64,000 bases of DNA from Auxenochlorella pyrenoidosa (Eukaryota; Chlorophyta; Trebouxiophyceae; Chlorellales; Chlorellaceae). The translations under genes and the position numbers were made by a program. The stretch lies in NCBI GenBank assembly GCA_001430745.1, contig KQ481942.1, positions 271,086 to 335,085 of the forward strand. Direction: 5' to 3'. How positions within the stretch are numbered: the first letter of the stretch is position 1; the number at the start of each line of letters is the position of its first letter. This document shows, piece after piece, positions 1-11,419 of this stretch. The notes below the pieces were generated by a model. It made no database searches, was not told the origin of the DNA, and was given only the letters and a program-made list of their open reading frames with translations.

Positions 1-2238
1 TGTGCCGTCTTCATCTTCGTCATCTTGTCCTTCAGGTGCTCTTTGCTGGCCGCATTCTGTGATCAGCAGCAAGCACATGTGTCAGCTGGCTCATCATGCC
101 TCACGTGACAAGCGGGCCTTCCTAAAACTGCTTGAAAACTCTCCCTTCACCCGCTTGTGCAGATGCTCCATACAGCTGCCAGGATGGTACCTGCGTGGCA
201 TCTTCCAACCTGTGCTCGACCAGCAGCACCAGCTGCCCATCCAGTCAGTGACTTGGCTGGCAGGCAGCTGCATGAAGCTGGGCACACAATGCAAAGCAGC
301 TACGGGCTGCTGTCGAGGCAGTGGAGCCGCCAAATTTGGTTTAAATAGAGGCCTCCTGCAAGTGTTTGAGGCTTTCGTTCTGCTTGCTTCCTCTGGATTG
401 CAGGCGCCCCATACAGGTGCATTGACGGCACCTGCGTGACATCCTACAGCCTGTGCTCAGGCGGCAGCACCAGCTGCCCACCTGGTCAGTCGCCTAGCTG
501 GCAGTGGGATGTGGCCTTGAAGCCTGTCTAAACCACAGCCTGCTGTACCCACTGGTCGCACCATGAAAGGCAGCAATAAGCTGCTGGCGCAGCCGTAAGC
601 TGCCAAACACACAGCCCCTAACCTGCCACTGAGGCTTCTGTGCATACCTGCTCCCCCTGAAATGCAGCCGTGCCCTACAGTTGCCCTGATGGCACGTGCG
701 CACTCAGTCTTCCAAACTGTGGCTGCGGTGCAGGTCAGTTCCTCGGAAGCAGCTTCGCGTGGGAGGGAGGGAGTCGTTGTGGCAGTGCACGAAGGATCTG
801 CAGCTGCTCCTGCCCAGCCGCGGCAGATAACTGGAATTAACAGCTGGCTGGCTCATCGCGCACACCTCCATTGGTTGCCATGCCCACGCCTAGCTTGGGC
901 GATGAGCGCTTCTCCCTCGTTGATAAGCTGGCTCAAGCCCCCCTCCCCCCCCCCCCCCCGTTTGCCCGTCGTCTCGCTTGCAGGCACTCCCATCAAGTGC
1001 AGCGATGGCTCGTGCGCTGCGACCTCCGCAGACTGCGGCTGCGCGACCGGCAAGTTGGCGGCCCCTTGCTTGCTTGAACTTTATGTCTATCTAACCGCAA
1101 TGGAATTTGCGACAGCTTGGCCGCCTTGCGCTCACATTGATATGTGTTGTGTGCTTTGCTGCCAGCGAGCGGCGGTTCAGGCACAGCTTTGCCTGCAGAC
1201 CATGGCCGCATGGTCGGTCCCACTGCAAGCTTGCTGAGATGGGGCGAAACCCGTTTGCTCCAGGCATTTCCTTGCATCGTTTGTGCCTCCTGAACAAGCT
1301 TGCCCGTATCCTTCCACCTGGGAACCGTTGCAGGCCAGGTCACTTGCGGCGATTCGACTTGTGCGGACAGAGTCAGCGAGTGCTCTGTGTGCCCAACAAG
1401 TGAGCCATTGCCGAGCATCCCCTGAATTGCTGTCTGCTTGCTCTCTGATTCGAACTTGCCCTGCAGACCGTGGCACCCGGCCGGCACGGCATGCGTGTAC
1501 GTTGTCAGGGGGGCTCGCCGCCCACCGTCAAGCTGCCTGAACACGTGCCAGCTTTAACATTTGCTTGGTCATTTGCCCCAGACAGTCCCTTCATTACCCC
1601 GCACATGTGACTGCAGGCACGCCTATTCGCTGCAGCGATGGGAGCTGCGTTGCTCTAGCGTCCTCTTGCACATGCCTCGCAGGCAAGCTGTCATCCTGGG
1701 CTGTTGGAGCCCAGCTAATCATGCTTGACCGGCAGGTCATGCTTGTACGTCTGCAAGCACGTCTGTTCGCTTGCTTGTGCTTCGGCCGGGAGCATGACCT
1801 GCCCCACTGCATGATTCTTTACAGTCATCCTCACCCCCCTCCGCAGGCACATATCCTTGCTCTGACGGCTCCTGCGTGGCCAACGTCAACGACTGCGCTG
1901 CCACGTCCCAGTCACAGCAAGCTTGTGAGGCCCACCGCCGCCGATTAAAGAATCGCTTGTGTGCACCTGGCTGGCTTGCACCTTGTCTGCAGATCAACAC
2001 CCCTGCCACATTACTGCCCATCCCATGGCCCTTCTTTTGCACATGCGCGGCCGCCCACGCACGCAGCCGCCCTACACGCGCCCGCCCGCCCCCACCCCCA
2101 CCCCCACCCCAAGCCTAATCCCCTGTTCCCAACCTTGCAGGCGCCCCAACCTGTGCCTGCTGTAACAACGGCCAATGTGTCACAAACACCAACGACTGCG
2201 CTGGCATTAGCGGGGCTTCTATCCCTCAGACTGGCTAG
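1..2238 (+). CDS. Cysteine-rich repeat protein, 3' part (5' end outside window)
   Basis: Exons read at 1-35 (partial), 163-243, 404-484, 668-733, 984-1049, 1334-1399, 1617-1682, 1847-1924 and 2141-2238 (TAG stop). Most complete exons encode one small module with the pattern Cys-x-Asp-Gly-(Ser/Thr)-Cys-(Val/Ala), followed by one or more further cysteines, for example CQDGTC, CIDGTC, CPDGTC, CSDGSC. All internal introns are phase 1, so each module is a symmetric exon that can be duplicated without breaking frame. Exon lengths fall into two main classes, 81 bp and 66 bp. The introns after 984-1049 and 1617-1682 use GC donors (gcaagt, gcaagc). I do not recognise a named family. The cysteine spacing suggests a disulfide-rich extracellular or wall protein, but no signal peptide can be checked because the start lies upstream. 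The strand, frame and stop are well supported; the function is unknown. Confidence 0.7.
1071..1120 (+). repeat. Hairpin repeat, copy 1 (diverged)
   Basis: This intronic copy, sense to the cysteine-rich gene, carries the core CTAACCGCAATGGAATTTGC. The inner stem CGCAA/TTGCG is intact. The outer stem is degraded (GTCTAT instead of GTCTGT). Confidence 0.55.
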
Positions 2239-2889
2239 GGCGGCAGGTAGCATCACACCCGATGCTTCTGGCAAGCAGGTGGATGCCGCCTTCAGCGCTG
2301 CATCTACCGGCGCTGCACAGAGTCTCAATGCTGAGCTCAAGTTGTGCAGCCGCCTATATCTAACAGCGCGACCCGAGTTACAGTGCAACTGCCTTTCTTC
2401 CAAGTAAAGCACCCTGCCCCAACCCTGGCCACCCTGTGCCTAGCTGTACTGCCCGCCTCCATCATTTCACACTTTCCATCCAGATCCCCTTCCGATTCCT
2501 TTTCCATAATATCTACCCTTGTGATTGTCTCGTGATCCTACATAGACATCGCTCGGCAGACTTGAGCCGAGGCCTGCTCTGACAGAGGCGTCATGCTGGC
2601 ATGCGTTAACATGCGGGCAGCTGTCCCAGCCAGCGCCCAGGCTCCAGGGCATGTGTGCGCCATGGTCGAGTATGCCCTCGAGGCCTTTCAACCTTGCATG
2701 GGAGCTGCAGTAATGGGCTTGCCTGGGTCTGCGCTTGCAGCGGTGCACCGCTGGGCGAAGCCCGCAGCAGTACTGGCGGCAGGCGTGATAGGCTGGATGG
2801 CCTCAGTTGGCATCATCGCGTACTTGCATGCTGCAGAATCCTTGCTCGTCATTTCTATTGTTTCCTCTCGCTCAGCCCCTACTCCCAAC
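2239..2889. other. Intergenic region, no gene recognised
   Basis: This is the 3' flank of the cysteine-rich gene and the upstream region of the LicD-like gene. A short open frame from 2593 runs in frame into the LicD-like exon at 3091. It could be an alternative N-terminus, but nothing in it resembles a known domain. Confidence 0.5.
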
Positions 2890-5524
2890 ATGGTGAGCCG
2901 CCCGGCAGAAAGGTGTCCGCTGCCAAGGCCTAGCTGTGTTGCTGATCTTGGACGCGATCGGCATGTGTGTGTGTGTGCGCCGACCGGCCGAGCATGGCTG
3001 TCATCCAGGGCGCCTCCTAGCAGGCGACCGCTGCTGCCGCCTTGTGCTCCCTTTCCCGCCACTCTTTGCGGGCCTTCCCTCTGCATGCAGACAACCTCAG
3101 TACCCCTGTTCCAGACTGCACGCACATCGGTGGACCACAGCAAGTGGCCCACAGGAGCCCTGCTGATTCCTGCTGCCCTGCTGCTGCTGTCGGCAGCCCT
3201 GCTGGCATGGCCGCCCAGCAGGGCTGGTGGCCAGCGCCTGGGCCGAGTGCCTGGGCCGTGGAGAACAGAGCGCCCACTGCTGGACCTTGAGAAGCACCCC
3301 TGGGAGAACGACCCTGATGCGCTGTGTGCCTGGATACCGGCCAGGAAGTGAGAGGGCATGCACCTGCCCCACTGGAGGGCTGACCTGCTGCGCGCCCGCC
3401 GGCCGCGCCCCGGCCCCGGCCGACGCAGCCCCCCGAGCACGCTGTGCCGCTGCTGGGGCGCCGATGAGCCCCTGCTTCTGTCGCCTGCAGGGACAACTTC
3501 ACCTGCCCCCACACCGACCCCGAGTGCTTCACCCACTACCTGCACGGCCTCTTGGAGTTCCTGGGTGGGTGCCAGCGAGGAAGGCCCACCTCTTCATTGG
3601 ACCGCCTCCCCGTCCGCCCCCCCCCCCACCACCCCCAACACCCACCCACACACACACACACATACACAGACCTCACGTGGGCTGCTGGCCAGCCCAGTGA
3701 AGCCTGGCCCTTGCGCTGCCCCGTGGCTGCTCTCCCACAATTCGTGCCTCCTTCCCTCCACCCCCACCCCCATCCCCCCCCACCCCCCCTCCCTCCCACC
3801 TCCAGGCTGGTTCTTCACAAAGGTGCCCGGCCTGGCAAAACTCGCAGCCAGCATGAAGACATGTGCCACACATGTCTCGGCTGCACTGCCAGCAGGATGT
3901 GCCACGCCCAGGTCCTCGCATGCCCTTCGTGTGTGAGCAGCAGGCCGTCCAAGCCCTTGTGTCTGGTCTTGTGCCTTGCGTACCACAATCGCAGAATGGT
4001 TTCAAGTGGGCCATCGCCTGGGGCACCCAGCTCGGGGCGCATCGCAACCAAACCATCCTGCCCTGGTGAGCGGCCCTGCAAGCGTTTGGCTCATGCGGTG
4101 GCAGGGTGCCAGTGGGGCGCACCAAGGCCGCGAGGCAGCTGGGACCAAGTGTCCACGGCAGGTAGCAGACTGGCAGCGCAGCAGGCAGCTGCTTTCACCA
4201 GACCTTGGAAGCTGCGGTGGAAAGGCAGGAGCCCAACTGCTTCACCTGCATGTCGTTGTTGCAGGGACAAGGATTTGGATTTTTTCGTGGAGACGCGGGT
4301 GGGCTGGCTGCACTGCAAGGCTGGATGAAAGCAATCTAACTGATGTTGCAACCGCAACCCAACACTGCAGCTACCATTGCATTTTGCACCCTGCATAGCG
4401 AACTACTGTCTTGGCCAGATGCCAGCCGCCAGGCAGGCGTGTATCCCAATTTGCACCCTCCTCCCCGTTTCCAAACCCCACAAGTGCAGCTGTGGGAGCA
4501 AATCATGCAGCGCAACCACACCCTGCTGGGCGAGGCCTGGCGCTACGGCTTCCTCTTCTACGTCAGCCCGCTCAACTCCACCGGCTTCACGCCCTACAAC
4601 AAGGCCCTGGCCTGCTTCCACTGGGACAGCCCGCTGCTCGCGGCCATCCCGGGGGGGCACGCCATGGCGCCGGGCACGCGCATGCCCTTTGCCGACCTGT
4701 TTGAGATGGTGCCCGTGGGGGGCGACCTGTACCGGCTGGGGGAGGTGAGCGCGCACCGAGGCCCCGCTGCGCCCGCGCGCAGCTGGTTGCCGTGCATGGC
4801 CAGCCTGTGGCGCGCAGGCCACCCTGCATCCTGCTGCAACCGATGCGCGGGCGGAGCGGGACCCCGGCTGGGCTCCTGCAGGCTGGCAGCCCTGAATGTG
4901 GCCGCCCATGCCCAGCGCTTTGCGCTTGCAGGTGCAAGCTTTGTTAAAACTGCCGCGCTACCTTGTGCCTCTCTCATGATGCAGGGCCACGACCCACGGA
5001 CGAGCGGGCACATACTCGCAAATGTGACGTTCCAAACGCTGTACGAAATCGACGGGTGAGCAGCCGCTGATGCGGAATCGCACTGCTCGAACCCCTTCTT
5101 GAGAGCAGGCTGGCTGCTCTGCTGTTAGCACTGTGCCAACTCATGCACGGCGCAACCCCTGCAGCGCTCTCGTTGGCAAGCTTGGGCTAGCGCGATGTTG
5201 CTGCATGATGCCCCTGCATGCAGGCTTTCATTGCCCGGAATGGATGAAGAAGGACTGCAAGCCGTCCTGGACAAGTGGTATCCCAACTGGCAGGTTCGTG
5301 GCATACTGCTGAGTGCTGCTGTACACTCATGCAGAAAAGCTGGCGTAATGCATGCCCAGAGCATCACAAGAGCTGGACTAGCAAGACCGTTGCGGACTAA
5401 AAGGCAGCCTGGTGCATTGAGAAGACTGCTGCTACCGCCACTTGCTGCCTCACTGCTGGCACCGCTGGTGTTACCTTCTCCCTCTGCTTTGCAGACACCT
5501 AACAGATGGGCCTGGGCAGTGTAG
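2890..5524 (+). CDS. LicD / fukutin-related-type membrane protein
   Basis: Exons 2890-2892 (ATG only, then gtgagc), 3091-3347, 3491-3564, 3806-3822, 3995-4065, 4265-4298, 4490-4744, 4985-5055, 5224-5293 and 5495-5524 join without a frame break into 293 aa. One hydrophobic segment near residues 23-41 predicts a type II membrane protein, as expected for a Golgi enzyme. Residues 126-146 contain WGTQLG, then R134, then ILPWDKDLD. This matches the LicD/fukutin signature of a G-x-L-G-x-x-R stretch followed by PWDxDxD, with D142, D144 and D146 as likely metal ligands. LicD-family proteins move phosphocholine, or in animals ribitol phosphate, from CDP carriers to glycans; the substrate here is unknown. 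The single-codon first exon is inferred. A longer upstream start in the same frame is possible. Confidence 0.62.
3616..3668 (+). repeat. C-rich and CA microsatellite in LicD-like intron
   Basis: A run of C and CCA is followed by an alternating CA tract inside the intron after the exon ending at 3564. Confidence 0.85.
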
Positions 5525-5891
5525 CGCGCTCGACGGGAATGCCCACCTGCCTGTCTGCGTGCTCCACATGCCATTCCTCAGTACTGAGCTGCCGCTGACG
5601 CGCGCTCCTTGCACACCTTTGTTCGCTAGCAAGTAAGGCCCGGCGGAGGTGCAAACTGACACGGCTGAAGCGACTGGGAGCTGTGGGGTGGCTGCTCTCC
5701 AGAGGGGCAACACACAGGCCTGGCCCTGCTGAGACCATATGCGGGACGCACCAGCCGAGACTGCAGCCGCGCTCAGCGACCTGGGGGCGCACATCAGCAG
5801 CTTGCAGTGCGCATCCTCTTCTGCCAGACACCCCGGCAGCCTGCACGAGCAGCAGCTGGCGTGGTATACACGCTGGGCCCCGGCTGAGCGG
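5525..5891. other. Convergent intergenic region
   Basis: This is the space between the stops of the LicD-like gene (+) and the NIPSNAP gene (-). I see no gene or conserved motif in it. It must hold both 3' untranslated regions. Confidence 0.5.
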
Positions 5892-7702
5892 TCATTGCAT
5901 TGGCGAGAAGGGGCAGGCGTGCATGAAGGCCGACGTGAAGTGCTCCACGCCGGGGGTCACCGCCGCGATGCACTCGCGCCACTGCGGCACGCGCCGCGAA
6001 GCCTGCCGCGCGTCGTGGCAGTCCTGCGCGCTCGGGTAGCGCCACAGCTCCACCACGCTGTTCAGCATGCCTGCGGGCATGGTGCAAAGTGAATCAACGC
6101 GATGCGCGGCTGGGCAGGGACCAATTAGCACGGAAGGCGCTTGCAGGCCATGGGCAGCGCCGCCGTCTAAGCCCAACTTGCTGGCCGCGGGAGACAGGGG
6201 GGCACATTGCAAGCAGGCGCCTCGAGCGAGCGCAGCAGGGAGCAGCATCCTCCCGCGACCCCACCCACTCGCCTACTTCCGTGAAGCCAAAAAAGACGAG
6301 CTGGCCCGAGGGGTCGGCGGCCACTTTGTGGGGCAGGCCCTTCTCAAAAGCCTGCAGCAGCTTTGGCACGCCGTCATAGCCCGGCTTCAGCTGCATGGGC
6401 AAGAGGTTGGGCAGGACAGCCAGCTGCCAGCTGAGCAGGGCAAAAGGGTGAGGGACTTCAGGCATGGAGGAAAGAAAGGTGTGCGAGAGCAGGGTCTGTA
6501 GCAAGAGGAGGACAGCTGCGCTGGCCGAGACGGCTGCCAGGTGCAGGCAAAGCTGGCCATGAGGGCACCCCTGCCTGCAGTCCCCGCCAGCACCTGATAC
6601 TGCCGCAGCTCATAGATTGGCTGCTTGCCAGGCTCCCGTGCTGGCGACTGGTAGTGCTGCACAGGGGCGGCGCCGGCTGCTGCGAGGACTGCCGCCGCCG
6701 GCGCGAACACGCTGCTCTCCTGGCTCAGCAGGCAGGGCCGCGAGAAGGCCAGATACTCCTCCTGTCAGGCAGAAGAGGCAAAATAGCGCCTTGAGAGCCC
6801 TTTTGTGCGCTGCCCCGGCATCAATGCGGCCCCAGGACACACAGGACACACACAGGACACACGGGGGCAGGAGCCAGGCGGGCTGCGTCGCGCTTGCCTG
6901 CCACTCCTTGTTGGCTGCACTCATGGCGCGGTGCTTGTCGCGGTGCGCAAAATTGTCGTAGTGGTACAGGTGGACCTGCAGTGGGGTGGTGGTGGTGGTG
7001 GTGGTGGTGGGGACAGCTGCCTGAAGGGCAGTTGCCAAGTTGAGCAGGACAGCAGCATCAAAGTCGTTGTAGTGGTACAGGTGAACCTGGAGTTGGGGGA
7101 TGCATGGGGGACAGGGCAGCTGCCAATTTGAGCGGCATGGCTTCTGCTGTGCTGGCCATGCAATGCTGGACCGCCAGCGTCTGTTGGCTGCGACTGCTGG
7201 CGGCCTTGCTGTTGTGCAGCCAAACCCCAGTGGCAGGCGGAGGGTCAACTCACCACGCGGTTGAGCACGCCGCCAGTGTCGCAGGTGAACATGCTGCGAG
7301 GGCCAGGAACAGCACGGCATGTTGACATTTGCGCACGCAAAAATGACGTGCACATGCAGCAAAGAAGTGTCCCAAGCTCCTGTCCGCTCACCCCAAGAAA
7401 GGCAGCAGGCTTGTCCGAAGCTCCTTCTTCTCGCCAGTCAGCCGCATGAAATCCTGCAGGGCAGGAGTCTCTGGCAAGCTTTGAGATGCATCGGCAGCCA
7501 CGTGAAGTGCGAGCCTCCAAGTGCAGGTTGGCGGCGGCAGCAGCGGCAGCAGCCACAGCCTGGGTGTGCCCCGTACCTTTATGCCCTCGGGCTTCATCAC
7601 ATACTGTCTGATCTCCACCAGCCCAGTGTGCTCCCCTGCGGCAGCAGAGGCGAAGCCCCGAGCGGCCAGCGTTTGTGCGCTGCGGGCCAAGGCGCGCAGC
7701 AT
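5892..7702 (-). CDS. NIPSNAP family protein, probably mitochondrial
   Basis: Exons in coding order are 7577-7702, 7392-7453, 7254-7293, 6898-6975, 6594-6761, 6273-6390 and 5892-6070, giving 256 aa. The N-terminus (MLRALARSAQTLAARGF) is Arg/Ala/Ser-rich without acids, like a mitochondrial presequence. Two NIPSNAP-type domains are visible. The first opens with LVEIRQY near residue 28 and contains VHLYHYDNFAHRDKHR. The second opens with IYELRQYQ at about 150 and ends with NSVVELWRYP and a Trp-containing helix. NIPSNAPs are dimeric ferredoxin-fold proteins of mitochondria, and their molecular activity is poorly defined. The introns after 6898-6975 (gcaagc) and 6273-6390 (gcgagt) need GC donors to keep frame. 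The gene is divergent from the FBXO9-like gene. A decoy copy of the fourth exon lies in the third intron. Confidence 0.85.
6981..7012. repeat. GGT/ACC trinucleotide tract
   Basis: About eight GGT units on the plus strand lie in the NIPSNAP intron, next to the acceptor of the exon ending at 6975. Confidence 0.9.
7021..7086 (-). other. Duplicated NIPSNAP exon fragment (decoy or alternative exon)
   Basis: This 66-bp open stretch sits in the intron just upstream of the real fourth exon. It begins like that exon, encoding VHLYHYNDFD against VHLYHYDNFA. It is preceded by CCAG, is followed by a possible GC donor, and stays open in phase 0. It lacks the AHRDKHR part. It may be a decayed exon duplication or a mutually exclusive exon. 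Confidence 0.55.
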
Positions 7703-8282
7703 CTTGATGGCTTAAGGACAGTGTTTCCGAGACTCTGATCGCAAATGCAGCTAGTTTGGACCAGCATGCATGGTTCGCCACCTGCTTTGCTCGCGTAGCA
7801 GGAATGAGACGAGGAGGACATGCGGGCATTGTCTTGGACTCCAACAATCAGTGCCAATCAGCTGCCTGCGAGGCCGCCTGACCTCCCTCTTCCACTGGGG
7901 TTTCTCAGAGTGCTCTTCTCCCTGCTCCGCCCAGCCTCGGCGCCTTGGCTGCCTGCGTGTTGACTGTGAGCTCTACAAGGAACGGTCAGGCAGGTGCCCA
8001 CCTTCGCTGCGCGTCTCCAAGTCTTGCGCCTACCGCTCTCTGTGCTCCTTTTCCTTGCTTTTCGTCTCACAGCTACTGTGGAAAGTGCACCTCGTGAAAC
8101 ACTGGTTGCGCCAGCTCCTGGCCGTGTGGTGTTGCGCCGCTGCCGCCGCCGCTGTTGCCCTGGGCCTGCACCAGCAAATGTGCACACTCCTGTCATCGCT
8201 GTCTGCAGGCTCTTCATCCCCACCAGTCTGCGCATCGAGCCTTTCTACGACACCAGCAGGCGCAGCAGCCAACCACGCAGCC
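7703..8282. promoter_or_regulatory. Divergent promoter region, NIPSNAP / FBXO9-like
   Basis: These 580 bp separate two divergent start codons, so both promoters should lie here. I see no TATA box or conserved element. Open frames through the region show no domain. Confidence 0.45.
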
Positions 8283-11200
8283 ATGGCGGCCGCGGCGGTG
8301 GCCACAGCCATCGACCCAGATGACCCCCTCTCCTCCTCCTTCTTCAATGCCTATCGCCCGTGGCTGAGCCTGTACGGCGTGCGCCTGCAGCGCCAGCACA
8401 AGCAGAAGCAGGTGTGTCTAAGCATGATCAAGGGGTGGTTGGTGGTTGAACGGCCACGGCGTTTATCAGTTGCCCATGCAACAGGCGCCCACCTAATTGT
8501 TCTTTGCGGCCCTCCACCGTCATCTTCTACATTCCCATCTGCTAATAAATTTAGGGCGATATCTCCTGCTGCAGGGCGAGCTGTCGCTGATCGAGAAGAT
8601 GCTGCCAGAGGAGATGCTGCTGCACATCTTTGAGCGGCTGCCGATCACTGCGCTGGCCGCGGCGCAGTGCGTGTGCCGGCAGTGGCGCAGTGTGGGCGCC
8701 ACCCCGGCCCTCTGGCGCGCCGCTTGCATGTGAGGCACGGCTCGCACGCAAGCTGGCGCCACGTCAGCTTGCTTTTGACGGCTTGCTTGCTTGCGTGAAA
8801 GCAGCTGGCTGGCTTGCGTGGAAGCAGGGGCTGCGGCAGCTGCGCACTGCAGGGCGGCACGTGTGAGCACCCTCGTGGCGTGTGCTGATGCTGGGCTGCC
8901 GCCTGCCTGCCCTGCAGGGACGCCTTCTTCACGTCCACCCCCGAGCAGAACGCGGCGCTGGTGCGGGCGCAGTACCGCGGCTGCTGGAAGCGCATGCTGC
9001 TGGACCGCCCGCACCTGCGCTTTGATGGTGGGCCTGGGGCGCCGGGGGCGCTTTGACTGGGGGGCGGGGTGCCGGGGCGGCCGGCGGCATCTCACGGAAA
9101 TGCAGGCATTCCCTTGGAACCTCGAGGCACTGCGGATCTGCCGGGTGTTGCTTTCCTGCCGCTGTTCTGGGATCTGGTTTTTTTGAGTCGGGGAGGGATG
9201 GATCAAGAGGCAGGCAGAGCGCACAGGCTGCTCGCGTGACTGTGCACAGCCATCCTGAAGCTGTGTTGGTGGGTTCACCTGGGCCTGTGCCCAAATTCCG
9301 CCATACGCTATGCAGGCATCTACGTCAGCCGCAACACCTACCTGAGGCAGGGCATCGTTGAGTGGAAAGTCAAGGTGAGAAGCCTGCTTGTGGCGCCTGT
9401 GCGGGGGGGGGGGGCCTCACTGGTCCGGCCACAGACTGATCGTGCGTTCTTGGTTGCCGCGGCCGTCGCCATGACCGTGAGTGTCGCCTCCGCTCCCTGC
9501 TGCAGAATGCGGTGCACTTAGTGCTCTACTTCCGGTGAGGGGCACTTTTACTTATCTATTCATTTTTCCTTGGGCGGGATGAGGTGCCAGCAGGGTGCCT
9601 ACGCACGCTTGCCCCTGCGCCCCTTGCTGCGCCAGCACATTTGGGCCGCTGCACGCTGCCCACGCATCCCATCGCCTCGCTCTCCCGGGGGGGCGCTGCA
9701 CACTGCCCCACGTGTCCTTCTGCTTCCTCTCTTCCTGAATTGTGCAGCTACATCCGCTTCTTCCCAGACGGCACCTTCAGCTACCGCACCTCGCCCGAGC
9801 CGCTGGCTAAGGTCCACCGCAGGTGGGGGCGGCACCCATCGCCGTGCCTGATGGGATGCACGCAGCAGTCTGCATGCAGCAGCTGCGTCCCCGCCGCCGC
9901 ATGGCTGAGTGTTTGCAGAGCGGTGCTGCAGCCACGTGCATGCTGCGCCTGGCATCATGTCTACCGCAGCATTTGATTTCCGGCCTCCGCCGCCCCCTCT
10001 TTATTCCAAACAAGCACAGCCTGGCGCTGGCGTATGCGCAGCGGCACCAGCTGCACCGACGGGGCAAGGGCGAGGCAGAGTTTGTGCAGCTGGGCAAGTT
10101 CAAGCAGGAGGTGAGAGCGGCTTGGCGCATGATTCTTTGTTGCTGCGTTGCTGCTTCTGATGTGAATCCACGAAATGCTGATTGAGCAGAAAGAGCTTGG
10201 CGTGCCAAGGCTGGGAGAATAACCTGTGATGGAAAAAAATGGTGGTCTTCCCTCTTCCGGCCGATGCGCTCCATTGCTTCCTCTGCATCTGTGCACGCGT
10301 CGCTCTCTTTTCCCACGGTGCGGGCCCTCCCTCCCCTCGGTGGATGTAACACGGCGCCAGAGCGACTGCCATCTTACCATTAGCCCGCCGCCCTGCTGGC
10401 CACGGCGAGCGGGTTATACGCGGTGGCAACACATTTAAGTTTGAGCTACAAGCTCTTTCCGGCCAGACCAGTGGCAGAGCATTGCTCGTTGCCAGACAGC
10501 ATGGCCCAAACTGCTGGATTTCCCTTACTTGTAGATGAGCGCTGGGCTCGCAATGCTGCTCTGCCTGGCTGCAGGGGGAGCGGGTGCTGACGGCCCTGAA
10601 GTACGACCCGGGCAGCAGTACCGAGATCCGCAGCCGGCTGCGCCTGCGCTCCACTGTGCCCGGCGCCAACAACCGGCTGGACATCCAGGCCATCGTCAGC
10701 TGGGACCGGGCAGACGGGCAGGCCGTCAACATGATGGGTGAGATCTTGGGCACGGGCAGGCGGTCAACATTGTGGGTGAGATCTTGGGCATGAGCAGGCG
10801 GTCAACATGGTGGGTGAGCCGCGTGCTCTGGTGTGGTGCTCTGGGTGTTCTGGGCGTGCACCCAGTCCTTGCGCTGTGCAGTTGCCCGGGAGCAATGCCC
10901 GGCTGCCGCACCCGCCGGCTGGGCACGTCGGTTGGTGACTCGTTCAGCGCGCTGCCTCCCGCCTCTTGCATAGCGTGCCCACGCGCTCCCCCCTGTGGCC
11001 CTGTGCTGCAGACTTGCAGCCAGATGAGGAGGCGGAGGAGGGCGCGGAGCTGCGACAGCACCGCCGCGGCATGGTGTCCTATGTGTTTGGTGAGGGGCTG
11101 GCGGCGGCATTGCTGGGGCGTTTCGCTGGGCGTTCAGCAGTTGCTGCTGCTGCTATTGCTGCTGTTGTGTGGCAGGCTGCTTTGCTGCAGGTGCGAATTT

Positions 11201-11419
11201 GGGGCCAACAGGGCGGCGGCAGCCTGGCAACGACTGCAAACCCTGCACACCCACCCCTGCATTACCCACCAGCTGTATCGTCAAGCAGCGCTCCTGTGTG
11301 CCTCAAGCCACCCCTCTTCTGCCCCTTGCCTCGCCCCTCACGCAGTGCCTTTTGAGCAAGTGCAGACCCACATTGTCAACCTGCCAATCAAGGAAATGGA
11401 CCTGTATCTGCCGGGATGA
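8283..11419 (+). CDS. FBXO9: F-box protein, FBXO9-like
   Basis: Ten exons (8283-8411, 8575-8729, 8918-9027, 9316-9374, 9506-9534, 9748-9822, 10020-10110, 10575-10737, 11012-11089, 11346-11419) join into 320 aa. The F-box lies at about residues 52-95, with MLPEEMLLHIFERLP, then a VCRQW core and PALWRAAC. After it come the FBXO9-type segments: GIYVSRNTYLRQG, YIRFFPDGTFSYRTSP, and a C-terminal half with RSRLRLRSTVPG. F-box proteins bind SKP1 and bring substrates to an SCF ubiquitin ligase. In animals FBXO9 acts on TEL2 and TTI1. The N-terminal TPR-like part of the animal protein is absent or very short. Intron 7 carries one copy of the 131-bp repeat. The start at 8283 is the first ATG in frame with the first exon. 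Confidence 0.85.
10297..10427 (+). repeat. 131-bp dispersed intronic repeat, copy A
   Basis: This copy is in intron 7 of the FBXO9-like gene, sense orientation. It matches 39253-39383 (reverse complement) over 131 bp with one mismatch. It contains an inverted pair GTCGCTCT / AGAGCGAC. I see no terminal inverted repeat or target-site duplication. Confidence 0.9.

Noticed and set aside
7770..8282. N-terminal extension of the FBXO9-like protein into the upstream open frame
   Set aside because: The upstream residues show no TPR or other domain and the region must hold two promoters. The start at 8283 fits the conserved part.
10226..10438. Small open frame shared between 10.3 kb and 39.3 kb as a possible conserved peptide
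   Set aside because: The similarity is explained by the 131-bp DNA repeat. The flanking codons differ, and one copy lacks a good start.
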